Source: Verrucomicrobiota bacterium (GTDB lineage: Bacteria > Verrucomicrobiota > Verrucomicrobiae > Chthoniobacterales > UBA10450). Taken from it: 8,286 bases of DNA. The position numbers were made by a program, and so were the translations under genes. Where the stretch lies: the NCBI GenBank assembly GCA_005887855.1, contig VBQB01000207.1:1-8286 (forward strand), given 5' to 3'. Below the pieces are notes generated by a model, which did not search any database, was not told the origin of the DNA, and saw only the letters and a program-made list of their open reading frames with translations. Of this stretch, positions 1 to 5,907 are shown piece after piece (positions within the stretch are counted from its first letter, which is position 1; every line of letters begins with the position of its first letter).

Positions 1-150
1 CTAATTTGGTCGCGTGATTGAAATTGTTTTGCGCGGCTTCCGATGTTTTCGGGCGATCTTTTTGATCTCCCTGACAACCTTTTTCGGAAACACCGAGTGG
101 AGCAATTCCTTGTCCGTCATCTTGTGAGCAGGCTTCTTTAACCTAGACAT
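1..150 (-). CDS. Small basic protein divergent from the IS1595 transposase
   Basis: This is a 49-residue, strongly basic ORF starting at ATG 150-148 and ending at TAG 3-1. An in-frame upstream ATG at 279 would extend it, but that extension lies antisense inside the transposase and looks like shadow. The protein has a KELLHSVFPKKVVREIKKIA segment likely to form a helix, followed by a Lys/Arg-rich tail, so nucleic-acid contact is conceivable. No domain is recognised. Its ATG is four bases from the transposase ATG on the other strand. It lies on the transposase side of the only transposon end visible, so it is probably carried by the element. No Shine-Dalgarno site is visible. An internal ATG at residue 11 is an alternative start. 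It may be an accessory protein of the transposon, or a chance ORF. Confidence 0.45.
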   Translation of the reverse strand: MSRLKKPAHKMTDKELLHSVFPKKVVREIKKIARKHRKPRKTISITRPN

Positions 151-157
151 AATTATG
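148..157. promoter_or_regulatory. Palindrome holding both divergent start codons
   Basis: The ten bases CATAATTATG are a perfect palindrome. They contain the ATG of the transposase on one strand and the ATG of the small basic ORF on the other. If both starts are right, each gene's promoter must lie inside the other gene or the messages must be leaderless. A role as an operator is only an inference, since a 10-bp AT-rich palindrome can occur by chance. Confidence 0.3.
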
Positions 158-1075
158 AACAAAAAACCGACCAAATCCTTCAAAGCAGACATGAACCTTC
201 CGAAGCTGATAGAGCAATTCGGAAGCGACGAAAAATGCCGTGCGCAACTTGCTAACCTTCGCTGGCCTAAAGGCGTCACTTGTCCGCGCTGCCAGTCTCA
301 AAGCATCTCGAACGTAGTTGAGCGCGAGCAATACGACTGCAACGCTTGTCGCTACCAGTTTTCCGTGACGAGTGGCACAATCTTTCACGATACCCACCTT
401 CCGATGTCGAAATGGTTCCTTGCTATTTATTTCATGACGGAATCCAAGAAGGGCATGTCTGCGCTTCAAATTAAGCGCACGATCAACGTGTCCTATGAGA
501 CGGCATGGTATCTGTGCCACCGTATCCGCGCGGCTATGCGCGAGATTAACAGCGACCTCCTGCGTGGAGTCGTCGAAGTGGACGAAACCTACGTCGGCGG
601 GAAGGTGCGTGGAAGGGGACGCGGCTATAAGGGAAACAAAGCCATCGCCATTGGAGCAGTCCAGCGCGAGGGCAAGATTAGGCTGCAAGTTATCCCTAAC
701 GCTACCAAGGTCATTCTCCACAAGTTCATTCACGACAACACCGCGCCGGATACGGAAGCGATCTACACCGACGAAATGCCAGCCTATTGGGGAATTGAAG
801 ACGCCGACACTAAGCACAAGTGGGTTAACCACTCTGCTGAGGAATGGGTTGTCGGTGACGTTCATACCAACGGCATCGAGAGCGTGTGGAGCCTCTTGAA
901 GCGATCTATCATCGGTTCTTATCATAAGGTGAGCATCAAGCATCTGGACGCCTATCTGGACGAATTGGAGCATCGGTTTAACAATCGGAAGAACGAATAC
1001 ATCTTTCGGGATACGCTCACAAAGTTGGTCAACGCGGCGAAGCTCCCCTATCGGGAGTTGACGAAGGCAGCATAG
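155..1075 (+). CDS. IS1595-family transposase (zinc ribbon plus ISXO2-like DDE domain)
   Basis: This 306-residue transposase should catalyse cut-and-paste or copy movement of the surrounding element. The N-terminal part (about 13-75) carries a zinc ribbon, with CPRC at Cys43/Cys46 and CNAC at Cys62/Cys65, which is the DNA-binding module of the family. The ISXO2-like catalytic domain spans about 135-285. It has VDETYVGGK with Asp143, YTDEMPAY with Asp206, and the HTNGIES...LLKR block with His237, Asn239, Glu242 and Lys249. The length is normal for the family and no frameshift or stop interrupts it, so it may be active. Many relatives begin at the equivalent of Met13 (ATG at 191), so that start is an alternative. 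Neither start has a clear ribosome-binding site. Its last 47 bases overlap the convergent passenger gene. Family assignment is firm; the exact subgroup is not. Confidence 0.93.
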   Translation: MNKKPTKSFKADMNLPKLIEQFGSDEKCRAQLANLRWPKGVTCPRCQSQSISNVVEREQYDCNACRYQFSVTSGTIFHDTHLPMSKWFLAIYFMTESKKGMSALQIKRTINVSYETAWYLCHRIRAAMREINSDLLRGVVEVDETYVGGKVRGRGRGYKGNKAIAIGAVQREGKIRLQVIPNATKVILHKFIHDNTAPDTEAIYTDEMPAYWGIEDADTKHKWVNHSAEEWVVGDVHTNGIESVWSLLKRSIIGSYHKVSIKHLDAYLDELEHRFNNRKNEYIFRDTLTKLVNAAKLPYRELTKAA

Positions 1076-1847
1076 CCTCCGCTAACAATTTATCTATCGT
1101 GCCCATTATCAGTCGAACGCCAGAGTGAATCTGGCGGACACGGTCATAAAATGCTACGTCCGTCAGTGTGTTGTCGATTGGAATGTCCTTACCGACTATA
1201 ATTCTTTTAGAGGGGTCACTCGTGTTGCACGCCAATCCGGCTTTTGAAATCTCAACGCCTAAATCTCTAATCAAGAGATTTTTCTTTTCATCCGAAAGGT
1301 TATTATAATCGGTTAAGGGGTTTTCGCCAAGATTGATACCCGCTGCGAGTGTTATAAAACGGTTCCATTTATCCTTGTTTCGTGAAACAGCTACGCCATA
1401 ACCATCAGCGAAGATCAAATGATAAGCGAAATACATATCAGATCGATGTTCTTCTTCTATTCTTCCGCCTGCAAAGAAATCCGGAAATGCTGTAACCCAA
1501 TTCTTGATGCGAAAATCCACATTTTCTAACGTCGTTACTGTCGATTCATCCGATGTGGATTCAAGGCGCTTGGATAATAGGAACATTCCTACGCCAAGCG
1601 CTCCACAGAGTAAGAATACAAACGTTAATATCATAACCTTATTGGATGATCTATCAGCGCGTCGTCGCCACCGTTGAAGTTCCTCTATATGGGCTATCAA
1701 AAAGCCGCAACAGGCGAAAGCCAAAGAGCAAAGCGCCACCACAGAGAGAAGGTGCTGCCATGCCGCTGGCACGCGGAATGGCAAGCCGAGGAAGAGCGCT
1801 ATATTGAAGATAACGCTCACCGTCAGCGCCCAAGCTGCTTTTGACAT
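1029..1847 (-). CDS. Transposon passenger: three-helix membrane protein of unknown function
   Basis: I do not recognise this 272-residue protein. It has three predicted membrane helices at about residues 5-24, 32-53 and 71-91. A basic loop, RWRRRADRSSNK, follows helix 2. By the positive-inside rule this places the loop in the cytoplasm and the C-terminal 180 residues outside the membrane. The tail is mixed and well folded in appearance, with blocks such as KNWVTAFPDFFAGG and HLIFADGYGVAVSRNKDKWN. It ends in a low-complexity Pro/Ser tail that is antisense to the last codons of the transposase. The gene is AT-rich (19 G+C in 60 bases at 1261-1320), unlike the flanks. It starts 49 bases inside the candidate transposon end, so it appears to be cargo. 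IS1595-type elements are known to carry passenger genes. The ATG at 1847 has no strong ribosome-binding site. Confidence 0.72.
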   Translation of the reverse strand: MSKAAWALTVSVIFNIALFLGLPFRVPAAWQHLLSVVALCSLAFACCGFLIAHIEELQRWRRRADRSSNKVMILTFVFLLCGALGVGMFLLSKRLESTSDESTVTTLENVDFRIKNWVTAFPDFFAGGRIEEEHRSDMYFAYHLIFADGYGVAVSRNKDKWNRFITLAAGINLGENPLTDYNNLSDEKKNLLIRDLGVEISKAGLACNTSDPSKRIIVGKDIPIDNTLTDVAFYDRVRQIHSGVRLIMGTIDKLLAEAMLPSSTPDRGASPR

Positions 1848-1863
1848 CGCCGCTGAAAATGCG

Positions 1864-1896
1864 TGACATCTAACCTTGCGTCAAGCCGATAATCCC
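1864..1896 (-). repeat. Candidate right terminal inverted repeat of the IS1595-type element
   Basis: Read inward on the minus strand from 1896, the sequence begins GGGATTATCGGCTTGACGCA and continues towards the passenger gene. A GGG start followed by a TTGAC-containing segment looks to me like an IS1595-type terminus. This is recognition by eye, because the matching left end is not in the window. It sits just upstream of the passenger start, where an element end is expected. Confidence 0.55.
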
Positions 1897-1904
1897 TAAT
1901 ATTT

Positions 1905-2527
1905 CTCTCACGGCAACGTCCTCATTCTACAGCGAGGGATTCCGGCGGATGAAGTTTGCAATGCAATTTCGCAGCGATCTTTTTTAGGGTTGGGGCTAAC
2001 CAATGGGATCGCTTGAGGTCGGGATAAACCGCTCAGTCGCGCGACCTCATCCCCAGCAGAGGTTACTGATAGGTTGTTGCGTTGTCGCTCAAAACCGCAC
2101 TGTGAATTGTGCTGCAAAAGGATGGTCAAGATGGCCAGTTCGATTTGCAAGTTGGAAGCGACGGCGCGCGCGGCCTTTCGATTTCCACAATACCGCCGTG
2201 AAACTGCCCGGGTTCAACCTTTGTCGTACGCAGCACCCAGTGAAGCGCCGACATTTGCTGATTGCATTGCGCGTTCAGTGCCCGCCCTTGAGCGCGTGAA
2301 TCCGCCGTGATCGTTGATTGTGCGATTGCCTGCAACGCACGGCCATTATGTCAGTCGGAAGAAATCGCCAGCGGTGTGATCTTGACAAATTGCCGTGAAG
2401 TGTGGAGGCACGCGCAACGTTCAACGTATTGCGGCCTTTTTCGTTTCCGTGTCCAACAGGACGCCGTTTCACGTTGCCTTTTAATATTGACAAATCCACG
2501 CGATTTGTTTCAAAAGGCCCACGCGTC
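1905..2527. other. About 620 bp without a convincing gene
   Basis: Short open frames exist on both strands, but they overlap one another, lack ribosome-binding sites and give proteins with no recognisable motif. The stretch separates the transposon end from the response regulator. The only pattern seen is the nonamer TTGACAAAT, present twice near the regulator. It may be the long upstream region of the regulator or the remains of older genes. Confidence 0.5.
2382..2495 (+). promoter_or_regulatory. TTGACAAAT direct repeats upstream of the response regulator
   Basis: TTGACAAAT occurs at 2382-2390 and again at 2487-2495. TTGACA matches a sigma-70 -35 box, but no good -10 box follows at 16-18 bases in either case. 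The second copy is 33 bases before the chosen ATG, close enough to be part of a promoter. A regulator site or chance are the alternatives. Confidence 0.25.
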
Positions 2528-3208
2528 ATGAAAACGGTTCGGACGGCAGCGATTTCCTCGCGCAAGCCGCGCATACTTGTCGGCGACAATAGCGCGGTGG
2601 CAAGGGAGGGAATCGCCGCGATTATCCGGCGGAACTCGCGCTACACATTGTGCGGCTCAGCAGTTGATCGGCACATGACGATCGAACTCTTGGAACAGCA
2701 CAAACCGGACGTTCTGTTGCTGGAACTGTTTCTCGGGAGCTGCGATGGCTTATTCCTTATCAAAGAGCTTGCGGACCGCTTTCCGGAAACCCGAATTCTC
2801 GTGATATCAAAACAGCCGGAAGAGGTTTTTGCAGAGCGTGCCCTCCGCGCAGGCGCCTCCGGCTATTGGATGAAGACCGGGACGTGCGAAGAGTTGATCC
2901 ATGCCATCGAGACCGTCATCGCAGGTGAGCTTTACGTCAGCCCGGGGATAGCGCTCGTCGCGGTTCACAAGTTGTTAGAAAGTCCGGCCGCATATCGCCA
3001 CGCCAGTAACCTGACCGACCGCGAGCTGCATGTCTTTGGGCTGATTGGTGCCGGCTTTGGAACAAACCGGATCGCGAAAGAACTGGGGATCAGTCCCAGG
3101 ACGGTCGAAACCTACGACGAGCATATTAAGATCAAGCTCGGTTATCCCAACGCTAACGCGCTCCACCGAGGCGCGCGACAGTGGTTCGAACTGAGCCACC
3201 ATAAATAG
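2528..3208 (+). CDS. NarL/FixJ-type response regulator with Glu at the phospho-acceptor site
   Basis: This 226-residue transcription factor has a receiver domain (about 14-135) and a LuxR-type helix-turn-helix (about 161-219). The receiver keeps Asp20 in the acidic pocket, Ser94 at the Ser/Thr switch and Lys116. The usual LLLDLxMP motif, however, reads LLLELFLG, so Glu66 replaces the phosphorylated Asp. Glu can mimic phospho-Asp in some regulators, so this protein may be active without a kinase; that is inference. The DNA-binding part shows the conserved LTDRELHVFGLIGAG, IAKELGISPRTVETY and HIKIKLG features. I chose ATG 2528 over the in-frame GTG at 2402 because the homologous receiver begins shortly after it and AAAAGG lies 10 bases upstream. 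No histidine kinase is adjacent, so it is an orphan. Its targets are unknown. Confidence 0.88.
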   Translation: MKTVRTAAISSRKPRILVGDNSAVAREGIAAIIRRNSRYTLCGSAVDRHMTIELLEQHKPDVLLLELFLGSCDGLFLIKELADRFPETRILVISKQPEEVFAERALRAGASGYWMKTGTCEELIHAIETVIAGELYVSPGIALVAVHKLLESPAAYRHASNLTDRELHVFGLIGAGFGTNRIAKELGISPRTVETYDEHIKIKLGYPNANALHRGARQWFELSHHK

Positions 3209-3248
3209 CTCCGGGAAATCCCCGGTGGACAAGTCCGGGATCTGGAGC
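3208..3248 (+). terminator. Hairpin region just after the response regulator
   Basis: GCTCC at 3208-3212 can pair with GGAGC at 3244-3248. Inside this, CCCGG at 3221-3225 can pair with CCGGG at 3235-3239. The outer arm begins on the last base of the stop codon. No run of T follows, so an intrinsic terminator is uncertain. It overlaps the first copy of the 22-bp repeat. Confidence 0.3.
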
Positions 3249-3288
3249 GCGAAATATCAGGGACAGTCCCCGATAGACGAATCGCGGA
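3219..3288 (+). repeat. Two diverged copies of a 22-bp G/C-rich element
   Basis: Positions 3219-3240 and 3267-3288 align over 22 bases with 16 identities. Both have TCCCCG, then GAC, then TC, then GGA at the same spacing, and most of the differences are G/A exchanges. The start-to-start distance is 48 bases. Each copy is partly self-complementary. They lie between the response regulator and the protease gene, so they could be regulator sites for the protease or a dispersed intergenic element. Confidence 0.5.
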
Positions 3289-3327
3289 CATTTCATGTAA
3301 GAAACTAAATCAACCCGGAATACAAAA

Positions 3328-4530
3328 ATGAAAAAACAACCAAATAATTCAAACTGCGCTTCCGCGCTTCAAATCACACTTTCAGTGAGCCTAATCTGCG
3401 TTTCACTAATTTTATTTGCCTCAATCTCCGGGGCTGGACCGGCAGATTCTCGCTCGCAAGGCGTAGTTATGAGCCAGGGAGAATTGACCTCGTTCACTGA
3501 TCAAGGCAACGGGAGCGATCCTGACTTTGTGAATATGAGACCGATGCCGATGCCGCGCGCGGCGGGGGGGCCAAGCGACATGGTCCCGTCGTTGCAGGAC
3601 TTCGGGACGCCGGGTTTCTCGCCAGGAGCGGCCGGAAACGGCCAGACTAATCCGATCACTCTCCCTTTGCCGAGAATCAGCGACCACGATGGCGACATGG
3701 AAGGGCCAGGACCAGCCGAGTTCGGGACGGGCAATCAGCCGTTCAGCACTGCCCGCGGCGACCTCCTGTCCCTCGCTACAAATAGACAATATCCGTATCG
3801 CGCCTCGGGACAACTGACGTTCCAGAAGCCTAACGACAACCGCACGTGGTACTGTTCAGCGTCGATGATAAAGCGCGGTATTGTCGTGACGGCGGCCCAC
3901 TGCGTCGCGCGCTACGGCGCGCAGCAGTTCTACCACAACTGGCACTTCATTCCGGGATATCGGAATGGCAACGCGCCGTTCGGCAACTGGACGGTGTATC
4001 AGGCGTGGATCAAGACCGCCTATTACAACGGAACGGACAACTGCGCCCAATACGGCGTCATCTGCCCGGACGATGTCGCTGTCCTCATTCTGAACACCAA
4101 CAGCTCGGGCAATTACGCGGGGACCCACACGGGCTGGTATGGCTATGGATGGAACGGCTTCGGGTTCGTGAGCGGTCTCACCCACATCACTCAGATCGGC
4201 TACCCCCTTTGCCTCGACGACGGCGTGCTGATGGAACGCAACGATTCGCATGGATTCGTGTCGGGGCCTAATTCGTCGAACACTATCATCGGCTCGTTGA
4301 TGTGCGGCGGGTCGAGCGGCGGCCCGTGGCTCAACAACTTTGGGATCCGACCGACGCTCACCGGGACGGGCAACGGCACCGCGTTCAATCCAAACATCGC
4401 CGTCGGCGTCACGAGCTGGCAATACATTGACACGGCCGTCAAGCAGATGGGTGCGAGCCCATTCACGAGCAACAACATCGCCTCGTTAGTCACGTCGGCG
4501 TGCAACTCGCAGCCGATGGCGTGTCAGTAA
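3328..4530 (+). CDS. Secreted trypsin/V8-like serine protease (S1 family)
   Basis: This 400-residue exported peptidase has a Lys-containing N terminus, a hydrophobic stretch at about 15-33 and a likely signal-peptidase site near Ala36 or Ala39. Residues about 40-145 are Gly/Pro/Met-rich, including RPMPMPR, and look like a flexible propeptide. The chymotrypsin-fold domain follows at about 155-395. Its triad is His191 in VVTAAHCV, Asp249 in PDDVAVLIL and Ser330 in GGSSGGP. Cys176 and Cys192 match the usual disulfide around the active-site His, and Cys239/246, 295/326 and 392/399 are further possible pairs. The catalytic domain is complete and rich in Asn, Gly and Tyr, as in extracellular proteins. 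Specificity cannot be read from the sequence. GGAA seven bases before the ATG is a weak ribosome-binding site. It is transcribed alone and ends at a strong hairpin. Confidence 0.88.
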   Translation: MKKQPNNSNCASALQITLSVSLICVSLILFASISGAGPADSRSQGVVMSQGELTSFTDQGNGSDPDFVNMRPMPMPRAAGGPSDMVPSLQDFGTPGFSPGAAGNGQTNPITLPLPRISDHDGDMEGPGPAEFGTGNQPFSTARGDLLSLATNRQYPYRASGQLTFQKPNDNRTWYCSASMIKRGIVVTAAHCVARYGAQQFYHNWHFIPGYRNGNAPFGNWTVYQAWIKTAYYNGTDNCAQYGVICPDDVAVLILNTNSSGNYAGTHTGWYGYGWNGFGFVSGLTHITQIGYPLCLDDGVLMERNDSHGFVSGPNSSNTIIGSLMCGGSSGGPWLNNFGIRPTLTGTGNGTAFNPNIAVGVTSWQYIDTAVKQMGASPFTSNNIASLVTSACNSQPMACQ

Positions 4531-4546
4531 CCGTGGCCGGACAAGG

Positions 4547-4579
4547 ATGGCGGGCGAGGTGCACACTCTCGCTCGCCAT
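4547..4579 (+). terminator. Hairpin terminator after the protease
   Basis: ATGGCGGGCGAG at 4547-4558 pairs with CTCGCTCGCCAT at 4568-4579 over 12 pairs, one of them G-U, with a nine-base loop. It begins 16 bases after the protease stop. The following ATTAGTCAAGTATT is only moderately T-rich, so termination efficiency is uncertain, but the position and stem strength fit. Confidence 0.65.
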
Positions 4580-4813
4580 ATTAGTCAAGTATTCAGAGCA
4601 TCGCTTCTAACCTGAGCGCCTCTCTCGTGATTACTGTGACCAACGATGGAGTCGCGGAAGTGAGAGACACAAAGCCGCCGAACAAGTGGTGGAGAGCCTG
4701 TTATGCGTGCTGTGCGCTCGCTGGCTAAAAGCGGCGGGAGTCTTTTCGATTTAAGGGGGGAGGCGCCATGTTTTTCAAGAGCAGTTGGACTAACGTGTTT
4801 CTAATGAAATTAG
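4580..4813. other. Spacer with an isolated strong ribosome-binding site
   Basis: No gene is seen. GGGGGGAGG shortly before ATG 4768-4770 is the best Shine-Dalgarno match in the window. The frame it opens (MFFKSSWTNVFLMKLG...) becomes Arg/His/Gln-rich and stops at 4926. The start signals of a lost gene, possibly the DUF3221-like one downstream in another frame, are a plausible reading. Confidence 0.35.
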
Positions 4814-5110
4814 GCAGGCAAGCTGAGGGTTTGCCCTCACACGAGCATTTCCGTCAGCGCCACCAACCCTGCGCTCGGCACAGTTCTCATCGAGGGCAAG
4901 GTGGAGAAGGACACGAGCGTCGATAAGGCGTCCGCTCGCGTGACCGCCAAGACCTCCATCTTCAGAATGGAGGACGGCAAAAAGGTGGCAGGAAAGTTCA
5001 GCGACCTCAAGGTTGGCCAGACGGTCGAAGCCTCGTTTACCGGCGCCGTGTCCTCGTCATACCCAGTGCAGGGGGCGGCCAGCGAAATCGTGATTCTGCA
5101 GACTCGCTGA
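4814..5110 (+). pseudogene. 5'-truncated DUF3221-like protein fragment
   Basis: The frame is open from 4814, just after in-frame stops at 4802, 4805 and 4811, to the TGA at 5108-5110. From about 4847 it reads like a small beta-rich DUF3221-type (YobA-like) domain: ISVSATNPALGTVLIEGK, VDKASARVTAKTSIF, FSDLKVGQTVEASFTG and YPVQGAASEIVIL. The family normally has an export or lipoprotein signal before this domain, and none is present here. The only start is the GTG at 4901, which would cut off the first conserved strand. A frameshift from the ATG at 4768, or loss of the 5' end, would explain this. The domain itself is undamaged, so the event may be recent. Function is unknown. The family match is made by eye. 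Confidence 0.5.
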
Positions 5111-5395
5111 GCTAGGACTGCGAACGATTAGTTTCCGCCACTCGACCTTAAAAGCCAACGGTTGCGATAAGAACGTCATGCACCGCTATTGCGCCCCTTG
5201 CGGCTCAATAACTTAACAATGAAACAGCTTTCGCGAGTGCTCGCGGTGAAAGCAGAATCCACAAGATCGACAGTCCGACTCGGACGATTATTAGAGTCTA
5301 ATCAAGCTTGCGGCCAAGCTCGTTCCCATTGCTCGCCGAGAATTTATTATCGTAGATCGCTCGCATTCTACGACGATCACAGAACATAGTGTCAG
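5111..5395. other. Spacer without a supported gene
   Basis: A 66-codon plus-strand ORF at 5189-5389 has no protein-like character. A hairpin is present at 5227-5253: GCTTT plus CGCGA pairs with TCGCG plus AAAGC, with a GTGC loop and a three-base bulge. A second short inverted repeat, TCGTAG at 5350-5355 and CTACGA at 5368-5373, lies near the end. No T-run follows either. Confidence 0.4.
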
Positions 5396-5608
5396 CTACA
5401 GCAAGGCTTCCAAGTCGCCGACGAACTCAGCGTTGCGAGCTGCCCAAGCATGAAGATGTCGCCGGATAGCAGGCGAGCACCGCGTCACGCGACCGCGAGT
5501 AACAAGAAAACCCCCAAGGACGCGCTTTCGGGTTTCAACTTTCCATAGCCCGTCTTTAGGCAGCCAATAACGACCTCTAAGACGCAGCGGTCGCCGCACC
5601 GCGATCAC
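5396..5608 (-). CDS. Hypothetical small basic protein, possibly a phage-type relic
   Basis: This is a 70-residue ORF with a GTG start at 5608 and a TAG stop at 5398-5396. It is not recognised with confidence. The middle, GGFLVTRGRVTRCSPAIRR followed by HLHAW, has the look of short phage and prophage proteins with a GRVxxxAPIxRR pattern, which is an impression only. There is no signal peptide or membrane segment, and no good ribosome-binding site. Its start abuts the coiled-coil stub on the other strand. It may be a real small gene, the remains of one, or chance. Confidence 0.33.
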   Translation of the reverse strand: MIAVRRPLRLRGRYWLPKDGLWKVETRKRVLGGFLVTRGRVTRCSPAIRRHLHAWAARNAEFVGDLEALL

Positions 5609-5788
5609 CGCAAGGTGCAGGAACAGGAAGCGGCCATCACCCAGCTAAAGGCAACTGTGGAGCAGCAACAGAAAGGGATGGAAGTTTTCACTGCAACTCT
5701 CAAAGAGCAGGCCTCGCAAATCCAAGAGGTAAGCGCCCAGATCGAGCTGAGTAAACCTGCACCGCAAACTGTCGCCAGCCAGCAGTAG
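5603..5788 (+). pseudogene. C-terminal coiled-coil stub of an endosialidase/tail-fibre-like protein
   Basis: The plus-strand frame ending at TAG 5786-5788 encodes DHRKVQEQEAAITQLKATVE, then a Gln-rich coiled coil with LKEQASQIQEVSAQIELSK and PAPQTVASQQ at the end. Soil Verrucomicrobia and Acidobacteria encode many large surface proteins with a chaperone-of-endosialidase (tail-fibre) domain that end in just such a tail: HRKVQE, repeated Gln-rich heptads, then KPAPQTV. Everything upstream is missing. The frame is open back to 5549, but that part does not match, and there is an in-frame stop at 5546-5548. There is no ATG in a sensible place. It is therefore most likely what remains after deletion or replacement of the body of the gene. 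Confidence 0.55.
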
Positions 5789-5907
5789 CGGCTGGGAAGC
5801 TTCTAGCTCAGCGGCGTCAATTCGCTGGGCGGGCTCGGCGTTCGGGTGAATTCAGCGGCTGTTAACCAAAAAACTGCTGTAGGTCCCGGCGCTACAGACT
5901 GCGAAGG

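Larger units (their letters stand above)
1..1896. mobile_element. IS1595-type transposon with passenger gene, left end outside the window
   Basis: The unit contains the small basic ORF, an intact transposase, the membrane-protein passenger and a candidate right terminus at 1896. No inward copy of the terminus is seen between 1 and 155, so the left end must lie before the window. The octamer TAATATTT at 1897-1904 is a candidate target-site duplication, since the family usually makes an AT-rich 8-bp duplication. Only the other junction could confirm it. Confidence 0.65.

Noticed and set aside
143..973. Long minus-strand ORF of 276 codons opposite the transposase
   Set aside because: It is fully antisense to a clear IS1595 transposase with all catalytic motifs, and its own protein has no recognisable domain.
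2402..2527. N-terminal extension of the response regulator from GTG 2402
   Set aside because: The extra 42 residues are unlike any receiver start, while ATG 2528 has AAAAGG at good spacing and fits the family.
1908..2589. Several overlapping short ORFs on both strands before the regulator
   Set aside because: They lack ribosome-binding sites and motifs and contradict one another, so I treat the stretch as non-coding.
3183..3200. GGTTCGAA resembling a tRNA T-loop
   Set aside because: It lies in the coding end of the response regulator, and no acceptor or anticodon arms are found around it.
3856..4422. 188-codon minus-strand ORF inside the protease gene
   Set aside because: It is a shadow of the high-GC protease frame, with Arg/Val/Ala-rich composition and no motif.
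5189..5389. 66-codon plus-strand ORF in the spacer
   Set aside because: It has no ribosome-binding site and its composition looks random; homology was not seen.
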